Assembly: GCA_947462335.1 (NCBI GenBank) | Contig: OX381705.1 | Span: forward strand, 34,433,570-34,497,569 | Reading direction: 5' to 3' | Source of the DNA: Harmothoe impar | Lineage: Eukaryota > Annelida > Polychaeta > Phyllodocida > Polynoidae | Length of the DNA stretch: 64,000 bases | Shown here: positions 1-59,484 of the stretch, piece by piece | Numbering within the stretch: position 1 is the first letter of the stretch | Layout of the letters: each line of letters opens with the position of its first letter | Made by a program: the position numbers and the translations under genes | Notes under the pieces: model-generated | What the model was told of the DNA's origin: nothing | The model's database searches: none | Seen by the model: only the letters and a program-made list of their open reading frames with translations

Positions 1-1284
1 TCAACAGTCTTATCTCATAGACTATCCTGATTTCAAACAGATTTCCCAATAACTATCAGTATATCATAGGGACTTAATAAGCAAGTCAGGCATCCGGCTT
101 TTCTTTTTTATGATACAAGTAGGCCTACAAGAAATTCCGTACTCCACAGCCCCCATCGAATACAATGCGGCCATATCGTGGGTGACATTATGATTTTCTT
201 CAGTTTTCACCGTAAGAAATGCAAAGGCAAGGCCAACTCCATGGGTTCCCTTTTGATTGTTCTTTAAGGATGACCAAAGGAAGCTGAGCCATCGCTGAAC
301 CAGCAGGGTAGAGATGCTACGCTGCACCTCCTAGTGAGAACCACACTCGTTAATATAAAGGGCCTGGGAGTACTTACCCTGCTCACTTGGGGGAGGCTCT
401 GTGGGGGCTTAATGTACATTAAAAACATTAAGGAGTACCATTTACGGCTACTTTTATAAAAAGCACAAAGGTTATACAGTGCTGAAGGAATTGTATCTCT
501 ACCATCACTGCAAAATTAAAAATGTTGTTTCTTTACAAAATGGTTTTGGCAGGACAAAGATGACTGTGTCTGACCACTGAATTGGGTTCAAATAGCCCCC
601 TCCTCGGCGAGAGTAGAGGGTGACTTACATAGTAATGTACTACTACAAAGAAAGGATAGTAGTTGGTATATTTTTGGTATACGGGCAGTAGATAGTTAAC
701 ATTCGTGTGATCTAAACTATTGAGTGCTATCTGGATTACTAATAAGGGCTGCAATGCCACTAACCACTAAATTAACGACTAGTAAGTGGTGACCAGTATG
801 GCCAGCATAAAAAATTCTTTCCAAATATCACTCCCTGGATCATCTTGCTTACCTCATTCTCTGGGACAATGATTTCTCTCACAGCCAATAACGTGACTGC
901 AGAGAGGTTTTCGGCGACCTGGCGACCTGGGCGTTTTCCAGGCGACTTATTGACCTGGGGCAATAATTTAAGGGAGCTTTTGCACCAAATAGATTATAGG
1001 ATAAAGGGTCGAAGAAAACGACCTTACCACCTGAAGATGTTATTTCGGCGACTTTCCGACCTGAGGGGGGGACCCCTCTGCACCCCCAATAACATGTGGA
1101 CCCCGTGGACCCCGGAGTCAGAAAATGTGCATTTGCTGTACGTTTCATGGTGACTGGAACCATATATATAGGCCAAACTCAACTTTCCTACTTTGCTGCG
1201 TGAAGTGTGTTCAAGTAACTCACCCATGTAACACTACATAATGGCTCATTAAGCCAATGACGGAGAACAGAGGAAACTGACCAA
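1..1284. other. Non-coding, downstream of the receptor gene
   Basis: No convincing gene. The piece at about 285-402 recurs, diverged and in the same orientation, at about 4517-4622 (shared words include GTGAGAACCACACTC and GGGGGAGGCTCTGTGG). These two dispersed-repeat copies lie on either side of the foldback element. Open frames at 845-1153 and 879-1163 overlap on opposite strands and show no recognisable domain. Confidence 0.5.
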
Positions 1285-1286
1285 TA

Positions 1287-4200
1287 GTGGGGGGGCAACT
1301 GTATTTCCGTGGGAATTTTGTGGTTATGGTAATTTCTCAACTGATTTCTATAGTTTGAAAGGTGCTTAAGAAGATAGGATACCGCTCCATTTTTGATTTT
1401 TACTATTTGAGCTATTTTTAGGCCAATTAACTAAATTAGTGTAATTCAAGCTTAGAGGGGCGCTGTCTCTTTAGAAAATAGAGCTATCAATTTTCTAACA
1501 ACACCTACCCCCCCCCCAAAAATCAACTATAGGGAATCTTGTGGTGAGATTTATTTTTCTGTATTTCTAATGGTTGCCTAGCAACAGGCATATTTTGCTA
1601 CTTATCTATAGTAACAGAGCCAAATACAGCTACATTACAATTGGATGGTATATGGATAATCTCGCAATGTTCTGAGGCAATTATATCATAACATGTATAT
1701 CTATATATGTATTGGCCCATATATTGCCTAGCAACAGACATACTTTGTTACTTATTGCATAGCAACAGTACCTCTAACTGTAGATGTACAGAATAAGGTT
1801 GTTTCTAGCATCTTGTTCATTCAATGCTAAGGTAGGTATATCATGAATTCTAGATACATTCCATATGCATTAGCCCAGTTTTTGCCTAGCAACAAGCATC
1901 CATGTATTCTTTACCCCTACAGACAACACAGATAGCTTACTCTGGGGAGAGAGACCCAGCAACTTGCAATAACAGTGGTTTGCTTGATGAGCAAAGGCAA
2001 TATCTGGGCTAATAGCTATATAATTATGTCCATGAAATTTGTCTTTTTTGATTTAAACAAATTTATTCATAACTACCTTCGCATAGAATGAACAAGATGC
2101 TATATAATGACTTCATTCTGTTCAGCTACAGACCAAGCAACTTGTAATAACAGTAGTTTGCTGAATGAGTTCAGATGATTCCTGCTTGCAGGGGTAAAGA
2201 AGACACCTTAGCATAGAATGAACAAGATGCTAGAAATAACTTAATTCTGTATAGCTACAGTTAGAGGTGCTGTTGCTATGCACAAATAGCAACGTTTGTC
2301 TGTTGCTAGGCAAGCTATGGTCCAATACATAATGATTATCTACATGGTTTGATATAATTGCCTTAGTATGTTGTAAGATTATCCATATGGGACACGGAAT
2401 TTAGGCACTTGGATTTTAGGCACCCTGCCTTTAGGCACCCTGATTACTGGCCCCCTGCCTTCAGGCCCTCCAGATCTCAGGCCCCCCGTCTTTTGTCCCC
2501 CTAGCCATAGGCCCCCAGCCCATAAGCTACAACCTGCCATGCGTCCACAACTTTTCATACAGTGTCAGGCGATCTCCCCCCTGGAGTAGTCCCACCCGTA
2601 ATTCTCCCCTCGGAATTCTCCGCCCTGGAATTCTCCCCCTTGAACATTTCCCCTCCTGAATTCTCCCCCCTTCTATATAGGATTAAAGGGAAATAGGGTT
2701 TGTCTTGTTGAAAAGAAAAAAAATAGATGGGAGAAAATAGAAAAGTGGATGCAGGGGCAAAGCCCCCGATATACTAAATAGAACTTTCTATTACTCAGTA
2801 ATACTGAAGGCAAATACTCCCCTGACGTGGACAAAAGTATCAAACTGATGACTGCAGGGGGGAGAATTCCATGTGGGAGAATTCCAGGGGGGGGCGGGGG
2901 AATCCTGGCTGGAAAATTCTGGGGGGCAGGGCAATTCCAGGGGGGAGAACGCCTAGAGCCCTTTCATACATTTATTTCGGTGTCCACATCCTCCTCACAT
3001 CCACTACCTTCTCCTCATGTCCACTACCTTTTCCTCACATCCACTACCTTCTCCTCATGTCCACTACCTTCTCCTCACATCCACTACCTTCTTCTCATGT
3101 CCACTAACTTTTCCTCACGTCCACCTCCTTTCCTGATGTGAGGAGAAGGTGCTAGTGTATGTGAGAGAAGGGTTGGACATGACAGAGGGGTTGGACTTGA
3201 GGAAGGGGGTTGGGCGTGAGGGAGGGGGTTGGACTTGAGGGCATGGGTTGGACGTGAGGGAGGGGGTTGGATGTAAGGGTAGGGGTTGGACATGTAATTT
3301 GTAAGAGATAGTGTTGGACATGAGGAATTTGAATGAGACAATGTTATTGACGTATAAAATGGATATGAGATTGGTGCCTACAAGCCAGGGGCCTGTAGTG
3401 AGGGTGGCCTGAAGGCAGGGGCCCCTAGATCAAGAGGGCTTGTGGGAAGGGGGCCTATGGGATGTGGGCCTACCGTCAGGAGGGCCTGTATTCCGAATAC
3501 CTATACAATCCAACTGTAATGCATTATACATTATGTGTTAGCCCAGATATTGCCTAGCAACAAGCATCCATGTCTTCTTTACCCCTGTTAGCAGGAATCA
3601 TCTGAACTCATTAAGCAAACTACTATTATTGCAAGTTGCTTGGTCTCTAGCTGAACAGAATGAATTTATTATATAGCATCTTGTTCATTCTATGCCAAGG
3701 TAGTTATGAATGAATTTGTTTGAATAAAAAAAAAGTCATGGACATATATAGCTGGTAGCCCAGATATTGCCTAGCATTAATTAACTCATCAAGCAAACCG
3801 CTGTTATTGCAAGTTGCTGTTGCAAGTTGCTGGGTCTCTCCCCCCGGGGTAAGCTATCTGTGTTGTCTGTAAGGGTAAAGAATACATGGATGCTTGTTGC
3901 TAGGCAAAAACTGGGCTAATGCATATGGAATGTATCTAGAATTCATGATATACCTACCTGCATTGGATGAACAAGATGCTAGAAACAACCTCATTCTGTA
4001 CATCTACAGTTAGTGGTACTGTTGCTATGCAATAAGTAACAAAGTATGTCTGTTGCTAGGCAATATATGGGCCAATACATATATAGATATACATGTTATG
4101 ATATAATTGCCTCAGAACATTGCGAGATTATCCATATACCATCCAATTGTAATGTAGCTGTATTTGGCTCTGTTACTATAGATAAGTAGCAAAATATGCC

Positions 4201-4517
4201 TGTTGCTAGGCAACCATTAGAAATACAGAAAAATTAATCTCATCAAAAGATTCCCTATAGTTGATTTTGGGGGGGTAGGTGTTGTTAGAAAAGTGATAGC
4301 TCTATTTTCTAAAGAAACAGAGCCCCCCTAAGCTCTAATTACATTAATCAAGTTAATTGGCCTCAAAATAGCTCAAATAGCAAATATCAAAAATGGAGCG
4401 GTATCCTATCTTCTTTAGCATCCTTTTATACATACATTCCACTTAAAAAAAGTACCATAACCATGAAAATCCCACGGGATCTAGTAAATGTGACAATTGC
4501 CCCCCCCCCCCCCCACT
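1287..4517. mobile_element. 3.2-kb foldback element with ~1-kb inverted arms
   Basis: The left arm (about 1287-2395) is repeated in inverted, imperfect form as the right arm (about 3505-4517). Matches start at the outermost G-run (GTGGGGGGGCAA) and include the words GATAGGATACCGCTCC and AATCAACTATAGGGAATC. A TA dinucleotide flanks both ends, as expected for a TA target duplication. Each arm is built from diverged units carrying GCCTAGCAACA-type motifs. The core (about 2400-3490) is low-complexity: tandem CCACTACCTTCTCCTCATGT, then GGGGTTGGACATGAG-type repeats and many AATTCTCCCC/GGAATTC words. No transposase frame is visible, so it would be non-autonomous. Confidence 0.8.
2985..3345. repeat. 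Tandem repeats in the foldback core
   Basis: About 3000-3130 carries roughly seven diverged copies of a 20-bp unit like CCACTACCTTCTCCTCATGT. About 3165-3330 carries a G-rich repeat, GGGGTTGGACATGAG-like, of roughly 15-17 bp. The open frames read through these tracts (Pro/Ser/Thr/His-rich) are repeat artefacts. Confidence 0.75.
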
Positions 4518-4859
4518 ACAATGCTGAATCAACACGGCAGAGATGCCCCGCTGCACCACCTGGTGAGAACCACACTCATTAATATAGGTTCTGGAAATAC
4601 TCACAAGGGGGAGGCTCTGTGGAAAGGCGCCCAGTTGCAGTATATCGCAGGAACAGAGGAGTTCAATATCATACTATTCTGACAGGACATAATGTCTAAT
4701 TAAGGTTAGTATCTCGCTAACTAGTCAAACTGATATTGATATGCACGGACAGTTAAAATGAATATAAATGTGTGTGTGCTTCTATCGTGACCTGGTTGCA
4801 GTACCCCGCTCATGCAGAGTACTTGAGGTTAAATCCGTCCCAGGCAACCCCCTTCCCCC

Positions 4860-5029
4860 AAACAGCACCCAGGAATTGAACGTTCACAACTGGGGCAAAT
4901 CTGTGAAGGTGACCAAAAGTACAGAAAACGGACAAAATGTCCCCAAGAATATATTGTGCCTTTTCTGGTGTTCTGGCGACTTCCTTACATCTTCCCCAGT
5001 TATAAACGTTCAATTCCAGGGTGCTGTTT
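4860..5029. mobile_element. 170-bp palindromic MITE
   Basis: The terminal inverted repeats are about 45 bp long. The left end begins AAACAGCACCCAGGAATTGA and the right end is its near-perfect reverse complement ending GGGTGCTGTTT. Inner matches include AACGTT and ACTGGGG. The spacer is about 70 bp. The short open frames on both strands arise from the palindrome. Confidence 0.75.
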
Positions 5030-6597
5030 GGAGGGATACCTTATACCATTCATAAGTAACACGTTTTCATATTTGTTCTACCACTTGAGATGAAAGGGTC
5101 AAATATAAATGGATTACAATAAAGTACTATATAAATGGATTAAAATGAGGTACAGCACATTGTAATATTGAATCGAAACAGAATACCACTTCTATACTAT
5201 CGATCTAATATTATATTTGTTATATTGATCAACACATCTTATGCTACTACTTTCTTTGACCTGACCAAATTAATTATACAGATTTGTATAATTAAAAGTA
5301 AGAATGGTATATGGTCAGCAAACCCCCAGGAGGGTTGTGGGGGGGGGGGGGGGGGATTTGAACGTATGCCACTCAGCAGTCTTACGTCGGGTTTCTTATA
5401 CTACTTACAGTACATGTCATGTATTTGGTTTCTATGAAACTTACTTACATTATGTGGGTCCCATATGCTACTAAAAGTAATTGGTTTCTGTAAATGATTT
5501 CAGTAGGCGTTCCCTGATGTATGCATAAATTCGCTAGGCTACTTAAACCCGCAGATCTTACTGCACGTGCAGTAACAGTCAGAGTGCAGTCAGGACAGGT
5601 ACTCAGCGCTATATATAGGAGCGCAGGGCCTTTAACGTTCGTATTGTAATAGTAAATTGGTTCCATCATACATCCCTATACGCTGGTAAGTCTCCGGGCA
5701 CAAGAGTATCCACTCAGTGAGTCACTGGGTGGTAGGCCGCCTGGTAGGTGCTGCCACCTCGTAATGGAAAAGGTTTCACGGACCTAAAGCATCCTAGTAT
5801 CATCAAATTGTTATGCATCCCATTAAACAAATAACGTTATACACCATTTTATAACGTTATAATTATAACGTTATATGTCAACGTTTTTATAAGGCTATTT
5901 AGTATGGCATAACGTTATGTAAAGTTTAAAACGTTATTTTGACGTTTTTTTGTTAGCTGGGATTCCCTCCAAACAGAACTAAAGAATGACACTTGTAAGT
6001 TATTTTCTCCCAGGGAAAGTACAAGCTGTACATACAAGATAGGCACAGGAGATTTTTGAGAAGATGGAACATTTCTAGGGAGATCTTCAATATAGTGATG
6101 TGTATTTCTCAAGCTTTACTCATGTCAAGAAAAAGAAATTCCACAAGTAGAATCACGAAATTAACTTCTCGAGTTTCACTTGTTCAAGAAAGTGTCTAGA
6201 GAACGTTCCAGAAATGTTCTAAATTTCCTGAGTTTCATTCATTCATAAAACAAGAAATTCCAGGTAATATGACACACAAAAATGTCCAGAAAACGTTCAA
6301 TAAACATTCTGAAATTCATGAGTCAATACTCAAGAATGGTACGAGTTCCGCTTGAGATTTTGTTTGCAGGGTTTTCAGATAATATTATCATGACCCTCGC
6401 CTGCAATGTCGACTGAAGAGGGTTGTGAGACCCAACATCCATATACTAAACATGTACACATGGCTTGACCCAACCATCACTGCATATCTACAAACAACTA
6501 TTCGAGCATTCATTTTACTGTATTTCAGAAATTCACAAGGGACAGCACACGCTTATTCTTATTAAGTGTCCTTTTCTCAATTGATGGCAAGTGCTGG
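5030..6597. other. Non-coding with small repeats
   Basis: It contains a G15 run near 5340, a dispersed repeat at 5550-5634 shared in inverted orientation with 47566-47655, and a cluster of ATAACGTTAT words at about 5830-5940. About 5960-6360 is AT-rich with repeated AAGAAATTCC / GAACGTTC phrases. No gene is visible. Confidence 0.5.
5550..5634 (+). repeat. Dispersed repeat (copy 1), with CTATATATAG box
   Basis: About 85 bp contains CGCAGATCTTACTGCACG, CAGAGTGCAGTC, GGACAGGTACTCAGC and CTATATATAG. The same series appears on the opposite strand at 47655-47566. Identity is roughly 85-90% by eye. It may be the body of a SINE, because the second copy lies beside a tRNA-like head. Confidence 0.65.
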
Positions 6598-6599
6598 TA

Positions 6600-7183
6600 C
6601 ACTGAAAACCTCAGGGTCGTCATTTTGACAATACCTAAATTGACAACTTTGGGTAGTCAAGGTGATGACCTTGGGTCATAATTTTGACGACCTAAGGTAG
6701 TCACATTAATTGGGTAGTCAGAATGACTACCTCAAGGTTGTTGATTTAGGTATTGTCAACTTGAAGACCTAAAGTCATCAGTATTGACAACTCTCAAGTC
6801 CTAGGTTGTTCCAATGACTACCCGATGCTACCCTATGCTATTGCAGACTGGACCTCTTTTGGCACAGGACTGCCCCCCAGTGTTAGTGAATTGAAGTATC
6901 TGCATAAATATCTTTATCACAAGACATAATCTGGTGATGGGAAGCAGAGTGGTCTCTATACCTTTGGGGCCATCATTCTCACCAATTGGCAACTTATTTA
7001 TAACAAGTAATGCTAGTTAGTTCAATCAAGAGTACACCAAATATATGAAAGGGAAGCATCTCATTAAGAGGTGAACTAATTAGAGACTTTATTCATACAC
7101 CATTCTCCAGAGGACCTGCCATTATTCACTATGACGACCTAGGTTGTCATAATGACGAGGCTCCTTCCTCCGGGTTTTCAGTG
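6600..7183. mobile_element. ~584-bp TIR element, CACTGAAAACC ends, TA-flanked
   Basis: The left end CACTGAAAACC and the right end GGTTTTCAGTG are inverted, and both are flanked by TA. The interior is made of reiterated GACGACC / GGGTAGTCA / TTGTCAAnnTGAC phrases in both orientations. No transposase frame is present. A related GATGAC-rich sequence lies at about 56,930-58,110. Confidence 0.7.
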
Positions 7184-7185
7184 TA

Positions 7186-8239
7186 GAAGCAAGCAGCATG
7201 GTTCTAAAAGGCAATTAATTATGTCTAGACTTGGAATAATATCATCTTTATTACCATATATGTATCGACCAGATAACGATAAGCAATTAAATACATGGCA
7301 GAGATTGATGATAGAGATCTAGAAGAGAAACTGACGCTGAAATACCAAAGAAAAACAGGACACATGATGTTTTTATGGTAGTCAACAATTTTATGTGAAG
7401 ATCAGTTTTGTTATCCAATACTTTCAGTCAGTCCGTCCCCCCGCATAGGTATGTACCCACCTGCAGTGTCCTAGGGTCTTGTACCAGGGGCAGACTCCCA
7501 CTGACATGTCCAGGACACATTCAATGCTGCATCCCTACCTCCATCCACAACTCAACTAATTCATCCAAATTTAGTATTACAAAAATAGAGCTGCATCCCT
7601 CGATATCCTCATGCACTGTTCATCGTAGCGAGGCACCATGGCTGTCCTCAGCGTATATTATATGCCCCTGTACCTGTACAACATGGCTCCCTCACCACGA
7701 TACGTGTATCATACAACTTGTATAAGGTGGGAACTGACAACACCACCTGTTAATGATAAGTACATATACAGTATACATAACCTTAGCACTATCTGTAACA
7801 CAGTCTTAATACTTCACAAGGGCAGCATACAGATGCCTTTAGAGCCAATGCGATTATAATCAATTTAATTAAAATAAAGAAGACTTTTCCGAGTAAGAAA
7901 GTGAGATCAAAATGCACGTAATTCACTGTTATATACAGCTTAAGGATGGCTACATACTGCCAGCAGTTTGGTATCTATGTAATTACCTACCTAATAATTA
8001 TGTGTGTGGAGCTGAGATACATTCTTACCAGTGACAAATTCATAGATCCTCGTTATGCCTAACATAAATTGTGAAATACTTCAATGTCATAGAACCCAAT
8101 ATGATCTATCATTATTGGAATCTCATACTCTATCATGTATGGGTGGATTTACAGTGGTGGGGCGCGCGATTAACATAGGGACGCATTGCACTCATAAACC
8201 AATAGAAACGGTAGTGCATCACTGTCAATTATTGGCTGC
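7186..8239. other. Non-coding
   Basis: No recognisable gene or element. The open frame at 7408-7725 is low-complexity and has no domain or splice context I can support. Confidence 0.4.
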
Positions 8240-8350
8240 AGCTAGTGTAGGGACACAATCGAATCTTCTGGAGCTTTACAGTTCTAATGTAAAGCTATAC
8301 AGTAGATACTGTAGAGCTACAGTATATTCTACTCTGTACCTACACTAGCT
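8240..8350. mobile_element. 111-bp inverted-repeat element
   Basis: The ends AGCTAGTGTAGG (8240) and CCTACACTAGCT (8350) are perfect 12-bp inverted repeats. The interior has further small palindromes built from AGCTTTACAG / CTGTAGAGCT and TACAGTAGATACTGTA. It could fold into a multi-stem structure. Confidence 0.6.
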
Positions 8351-10725
8351 ATTAACAGTGTAGCTATCCAGCACAACACTGACATCCTCCACCATATCCT
8401 GCTACGTAACGAGTCAGTGACTCTGAGTGGGTGGCCTCATCTGTGGTATCGGATCACACACTACTCTTCTCTTCCTACATATCTGCAGAATAGAGCTGTC
8501 CATTATTCAAGAGCTAGGTTCCCATCAGATAAACAGAGGCACTACATTGTGAGAAATGTCCTATTATTCCTGCATTGCAGCAGCACAGCTTGAAGAGTAA
8601 GGGGTCCAGTGGTCGGACAGGCCAGATCCCCAGACACCCTACCACCAGAATGGTGTACAAGGGTAATGCTAGTGTTTAAACCCACAATTAAAAGTTTCAA
8701 AATTGATGGATTTGTTGGTACTTTGACAGGTGTCCGGCCCCTTTGTCCGGAATTAGGACCAAAATTGACATAATTACATTCATTCCGTTATGTTTTAAGA
8801 AATAATCGAGGAATCATAGCTATATCTGTAAGCTGCATGCAAGAAGACATGCCTGCCCTTCCTGGGCTGCGTTATTGGAAGATTTAAGAGATTTTGAGTT
8901 GAGGAATTCTGATGCAAACCACTTAGTGTCCGGAATCTATTCATTCTCATATTCCCAGGATTGATAGAGAAATAATGACTATATATTTGTAAGCCAGATG
9001 TAAGAACACATGTTTGCCCGTCTTGCGTCATATCAACGAAATATCTCAGTGGTTTGAGTTGAAAAAAAATCTGGAAAAAAACAAGTGTCCTAGGACTGGA
9101 CCTATTACTCTCTCCTTGTTTTATTTGATCCTAAGGCGTGTGAATGAGCGGGGGGGGGGGATCTAGTTGCTATGTTAACCAACGCTACAGCGGACTGGAC
9201 ATTCCATCTTTAGCCTTGCCCCCAAAGTTCACCAGGGCTGGGATGGGAGTATGAAATATGAGACACTACACACAACCATTCACGATACAGTGAAGGCTTC
9301 ACCGGTTTACATGACAGTCATATAGGGCTACCCGTCAGAACCTGCGGATGGTCACTCTAGTCCAGCGGAGAGTTCCCAAGTTAGAGTATTACTCCTAAGT
9401 CTATCTACCATCTGTAGAAGGGAAAGGGAGAGAAAACAACAATAAATTCCATTCTATAAATGACGGACTTAGGCACGGCAACTTCCACTCTACAGTGAAT
9501 ATGGAATGAATTGCTTGCATTGCATTCTACCGAAGGACATTAAAACTCAGCAGAATATAGTAGAGTTACTTTACATTGTAGATGCCCTTTATATTCCAGT
9601 TGACTGGGGGTGGTATAATTACATAACATAACTAAGAAAATATGTACACACACATACATAAGCACACGTATATACATATACTTACATAAAATTACACATA
9701 ACTTATACATGTATAGCAAGCAGCAGTGGTAACGTACTCAATGGCTGGACCTAATCAAGTCATTGTATCTAAAAATTATACATTAATGAATCAATCATGC
9801 TGAATTTAGTCCCGCCGTTTAACCAAATTTACGAGGGGAGATGCCATTTCAGGTTTACATATACATGTCGTATCCACCACAGAGAAGTTGACACAGGCTG
9901 TAATATAAGTCAAACCTAATACATGTACACATATATACATAGGCTCGCGTAACTACTAACCAGGGCGGGTATAGGCAGTTTGGAAATGTTGCAATATAGC
10001 CAATACTAATGATATGACGTCTAACTTTAATGCGTAGTTTCTATACAGGAATAGGAAGGGAAGATGTGACAATTTTCACGTCTCCACATAAAGACACTGT
10101 TAGGTAAAAAAACAAAACAACACACTGATATATATCATGGATTGTGCCGAGAACATGACGGTTTTACACAAGCAAACTGGTTTCAGATGTCTTCTGTCTG
10201 ATCATAGAAGGTTATAGTACATGAATCACACAATAGTAAAAGAAAACACTGCTCATATGTACATGTTTTACAAATATTTAAACCTGAAGACTTTCTTTAT
10301 CATTTTCACTCGACACAAGGCTGAACAACCAGCAATCAGTGATATATTCAGGGTATGTGAAAGGTATTTTTGCTGTTTGTGAATTGTTCCATGTACATAA
10401 GTGATCCATTGTACATTACCTATACATATAAATACTTGGTATAAAAGTCAGCAATACTTTCTTCAGTCTGGTGACATATCACAATATCAGGAACCTTTAT
10501 GGGGTAGCATGTATACTATGTACAGTGCGAAACACGATAGTCTTACTTTACACTGCAGTATACCCCCTTGCCTATCTACACCATTATTGTTTGAGATCGA
10601 GTTAGGTATGCTCAGAAATTGATATTTACTCATCTCATCTTATAATTAATCGTTCATAACTATACATAGTATATAAGTGACAGGATCCATATGTACATAT
10701 GGATATTACCATGCAAACTGCATTA
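8351..10725. other. 3' flank of the receptor gene
   Basis: In receptor orientation this follows the stop codon, so its right part should hold the 3' UTR. I cannot fix the polyadenylation site. About 8805-8935 and 8945-9100 look like two diverged copies of one unit (shared TTTGAGTTGA, AGTGTCC and TGTAAGC phrases). There is a G10 run near 9151. No other gene is visible. Confidence 0.45.
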
Positions 10726-56879
<46,154 letters not shown>

Positions 56880-56929
56880 CTGAAATAGAAGAAGGATACA
56901 ATGATTTATACGGTTAACAAACACACACA

Positions 56930-58110
56930 AAGTCGTCATTTTGACCCCTCAATTTGACGACTCTGGGTAGTCAATGTGATATGATTATGATTTTGTCTTT
57001 CTGTACAATACAATGTTATAGAATTACTCCCTACGCTAATCATGGTCTTTATTCACTTCAGATTATGCTAATTCTTTATGGAAGGCATACTTATTAGATG
57101 ATAATGTTTAGGCCTATGCCAAAATGTGTCTATATTTATATAAGCTACTGTCAATCATCACAGTTATAATTCAATCATAGACACAAAAGAGGTGTCTCTC
57201 CTATAATCCCCTTTCCAGTATCCTTAAAGCTGAAGTGCTATTCGATTAACTATCTCCATTTTTTAAATTGACGCTCCAATATCCAAGGTTTACAAGAGTT
57301 CCCAATGAATGTTGGATATTGACTCCAATACTCGATATGTATCTGGACTGAACAATTATAAAAATAAGTGGCAACCAGTACAATTAGCTTATACAGGGAG
57401 TCTCAGGCAGGCAGTCTCAGACAGAGAGTCGCAGACTGGCAATGTCTGACAGAGTCTCAGACAGGGGGGTCTCAGAGGGGGCATCACATGTAGAGGGTTC
57501 GCAGACAGGTGTATGGACACTGCATGGAACTGCATTTGTGATTGGCAGATAACTATGTGCAATAATTGAATATGCAGTACCTACTCCAGGCCACTCACTG
57601 ATGTTTATCTATATCAACTTTGACAAAATATTACTACATTAGAAACTCAAGTACTTTACAATCAAGCTTTAAGCAAAATTCTCAAAACACACATGTATAT
57701 ACATGGACACCTTTTTTGTGTCGGAGACCATATTTACTAATGCTAGGATAGGCTGTCAGTTATTATGCATATCTATGCCTTATTGGACTTGCTCTGCTGG
57801 TAGAAATTCTCTCAATTAAGGTCTGATGACAGGAGCTGGGGGTAATCATAAAGTTATTAGGGATAAACACCTTGTTGTACAGAAAAATAAGTTACAAGAA
57901 ATTAATCATAGATGACGACAGTCATCACATTGATGACTTGGGTCATCATACTGACTAGCACTGCATAATCTATAATTAGGTCAACATCTCTAATTAGTTC
58001 AAAAAATTAATCATGGTGATGACTCGGGTCATCACATATGATGACCCTAGTGATGACCAAGTAATCACCAGGGATACAATCACCGTGATGACTAAAAGTC
58101 GTCACCCTTG
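56930..58110. repeat. GATGAC-rich repeats related to the 6.6-kb MITE
   Basis: TCGTCATTTTGAC and GGGTAGTCAATGTGAT at about 56,934-56,980 match the interior of the 6600-7183 element. A second cluster at about 57,912-58,110 repeats GATGAC / GTCATCA about a dozen times. I cannot tell whether these are the two ends of one 1.2-kb element or separate fragments. Confidence 0.5.
57395..57510 (+). repeat. CAGACAG / GTCTCAGA repeat
   Basis: About eight loose copies of AGTCTCAGACAG-like units. Confidence 0.6.
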
Positions 58111-59484
58111 ATGACTTCTCCCTACAGAGTTTACAGTACAATGCATGGGAATGCATTTGCCCATTTAGATATCTAGCTTGTGGTAGCTGAACATGAGTCT
58201 CAGATAGCAGTCGCACAATTAGTATGGACAGTGTTATCGTCGCTATTGTTTTTCACCATGCCTTAACAATTAGAACAATATTATGTTACCAGAAATCCCC
58301 AAATCCCAATTATGTTCAATTTTATCACATGGTTGAAATGTTCAATACTATAGAGTAGAGCCCATGTCCTGAGTAAATGTGATTTTATGTTGTGCAAAAA
58401 TGTACAATGCATGAATTCATGCGAGAAGAGCACTGGTTTGTTTCGTGAAGAGATGCTATTAGTGTGGTGCCCTGACGGAGTAAACGGCCAGAGGCCTAAA
58501 GGAGAAAGCTTTCTGTCAGGGCTGGTTAGTTTCCGTGACGTCACGAGGTGGCATGCATCCTAATAGGATGTCGAGAGTGCCTGAAGGTGGGATATGTTTA
58601 TACAGCGTCCCGGACCGCGAGCCATCGACATGTTACCAGCCTACTGCTCAGAAACATGACAGCATTAACTCAAAACAACTCAACACCAAATGGGGCCTAA
58701 TGCTGTCAAAACACATTTACAACTCTGCATAAAACGTGTTTGTCATTGTTCTATTTCAAACAAATAATTGAGTAAAACTATTTTAACTATTTTATGGTGA
58801 GCATGCCTTGTCCGTAATCATCGTGACTTGCACGAGGATTTGTGCAGAGTCTGAGGAGATCGCTATGCACGTGGATGGACGGATTAGTGAAACCATTTCA
58901 ACACTTGGGGAATGGATGTCGCGGGGCCGGTCGGAACTGGGCACATTTGGCAACTGCCTGCCTAGTTTGCCGGTCATTGCCAAACTACATGATATGTGAA
59001 GTACATGCATGTATAGATGTGTTTAAACTCATGCAATGGTGTCAATGTTCATGACATGAGTCGGCATGTAGAGGCTAGGGGCACATTGATTCACTTATAT
59101 AGGTGCATTTCAATTTTCTCCTGCCTATATACAAAAGATGTCTGAACTGTCATTGTTTAACTTAACTCATCTGCCATTAAAATACATGCCAGACTATTTG
59201 GATTGTTCATTCATTATGCAAATACCAGAAAACTCTGCCCAACCCTACGTTCCAAAGAACGCTTGACAATCTTTTATTCATTATACAGAGGACCGCTTTA
59301 CTTGGAAAAGCACAGGCTATTCAATAAAATTACTACCAATAAAGCTACTATAAAATAACGTTCCTCAATGTACCATTGACAAACTACATGTACGTTCGTG
59401 CACTAAAGATTCCACTCACCATCCATCACATCAAAGTTTGGTTACGAACAAAATCGCTCCATCTGACTATAGGAGTCAGATCTC
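58111..59484. other. Upstream intron or flank, unremarkable
   Basis: No exon of the receptor (such as the preceding ligand-domain exon) could be recognised here. Confidence 0.4.
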
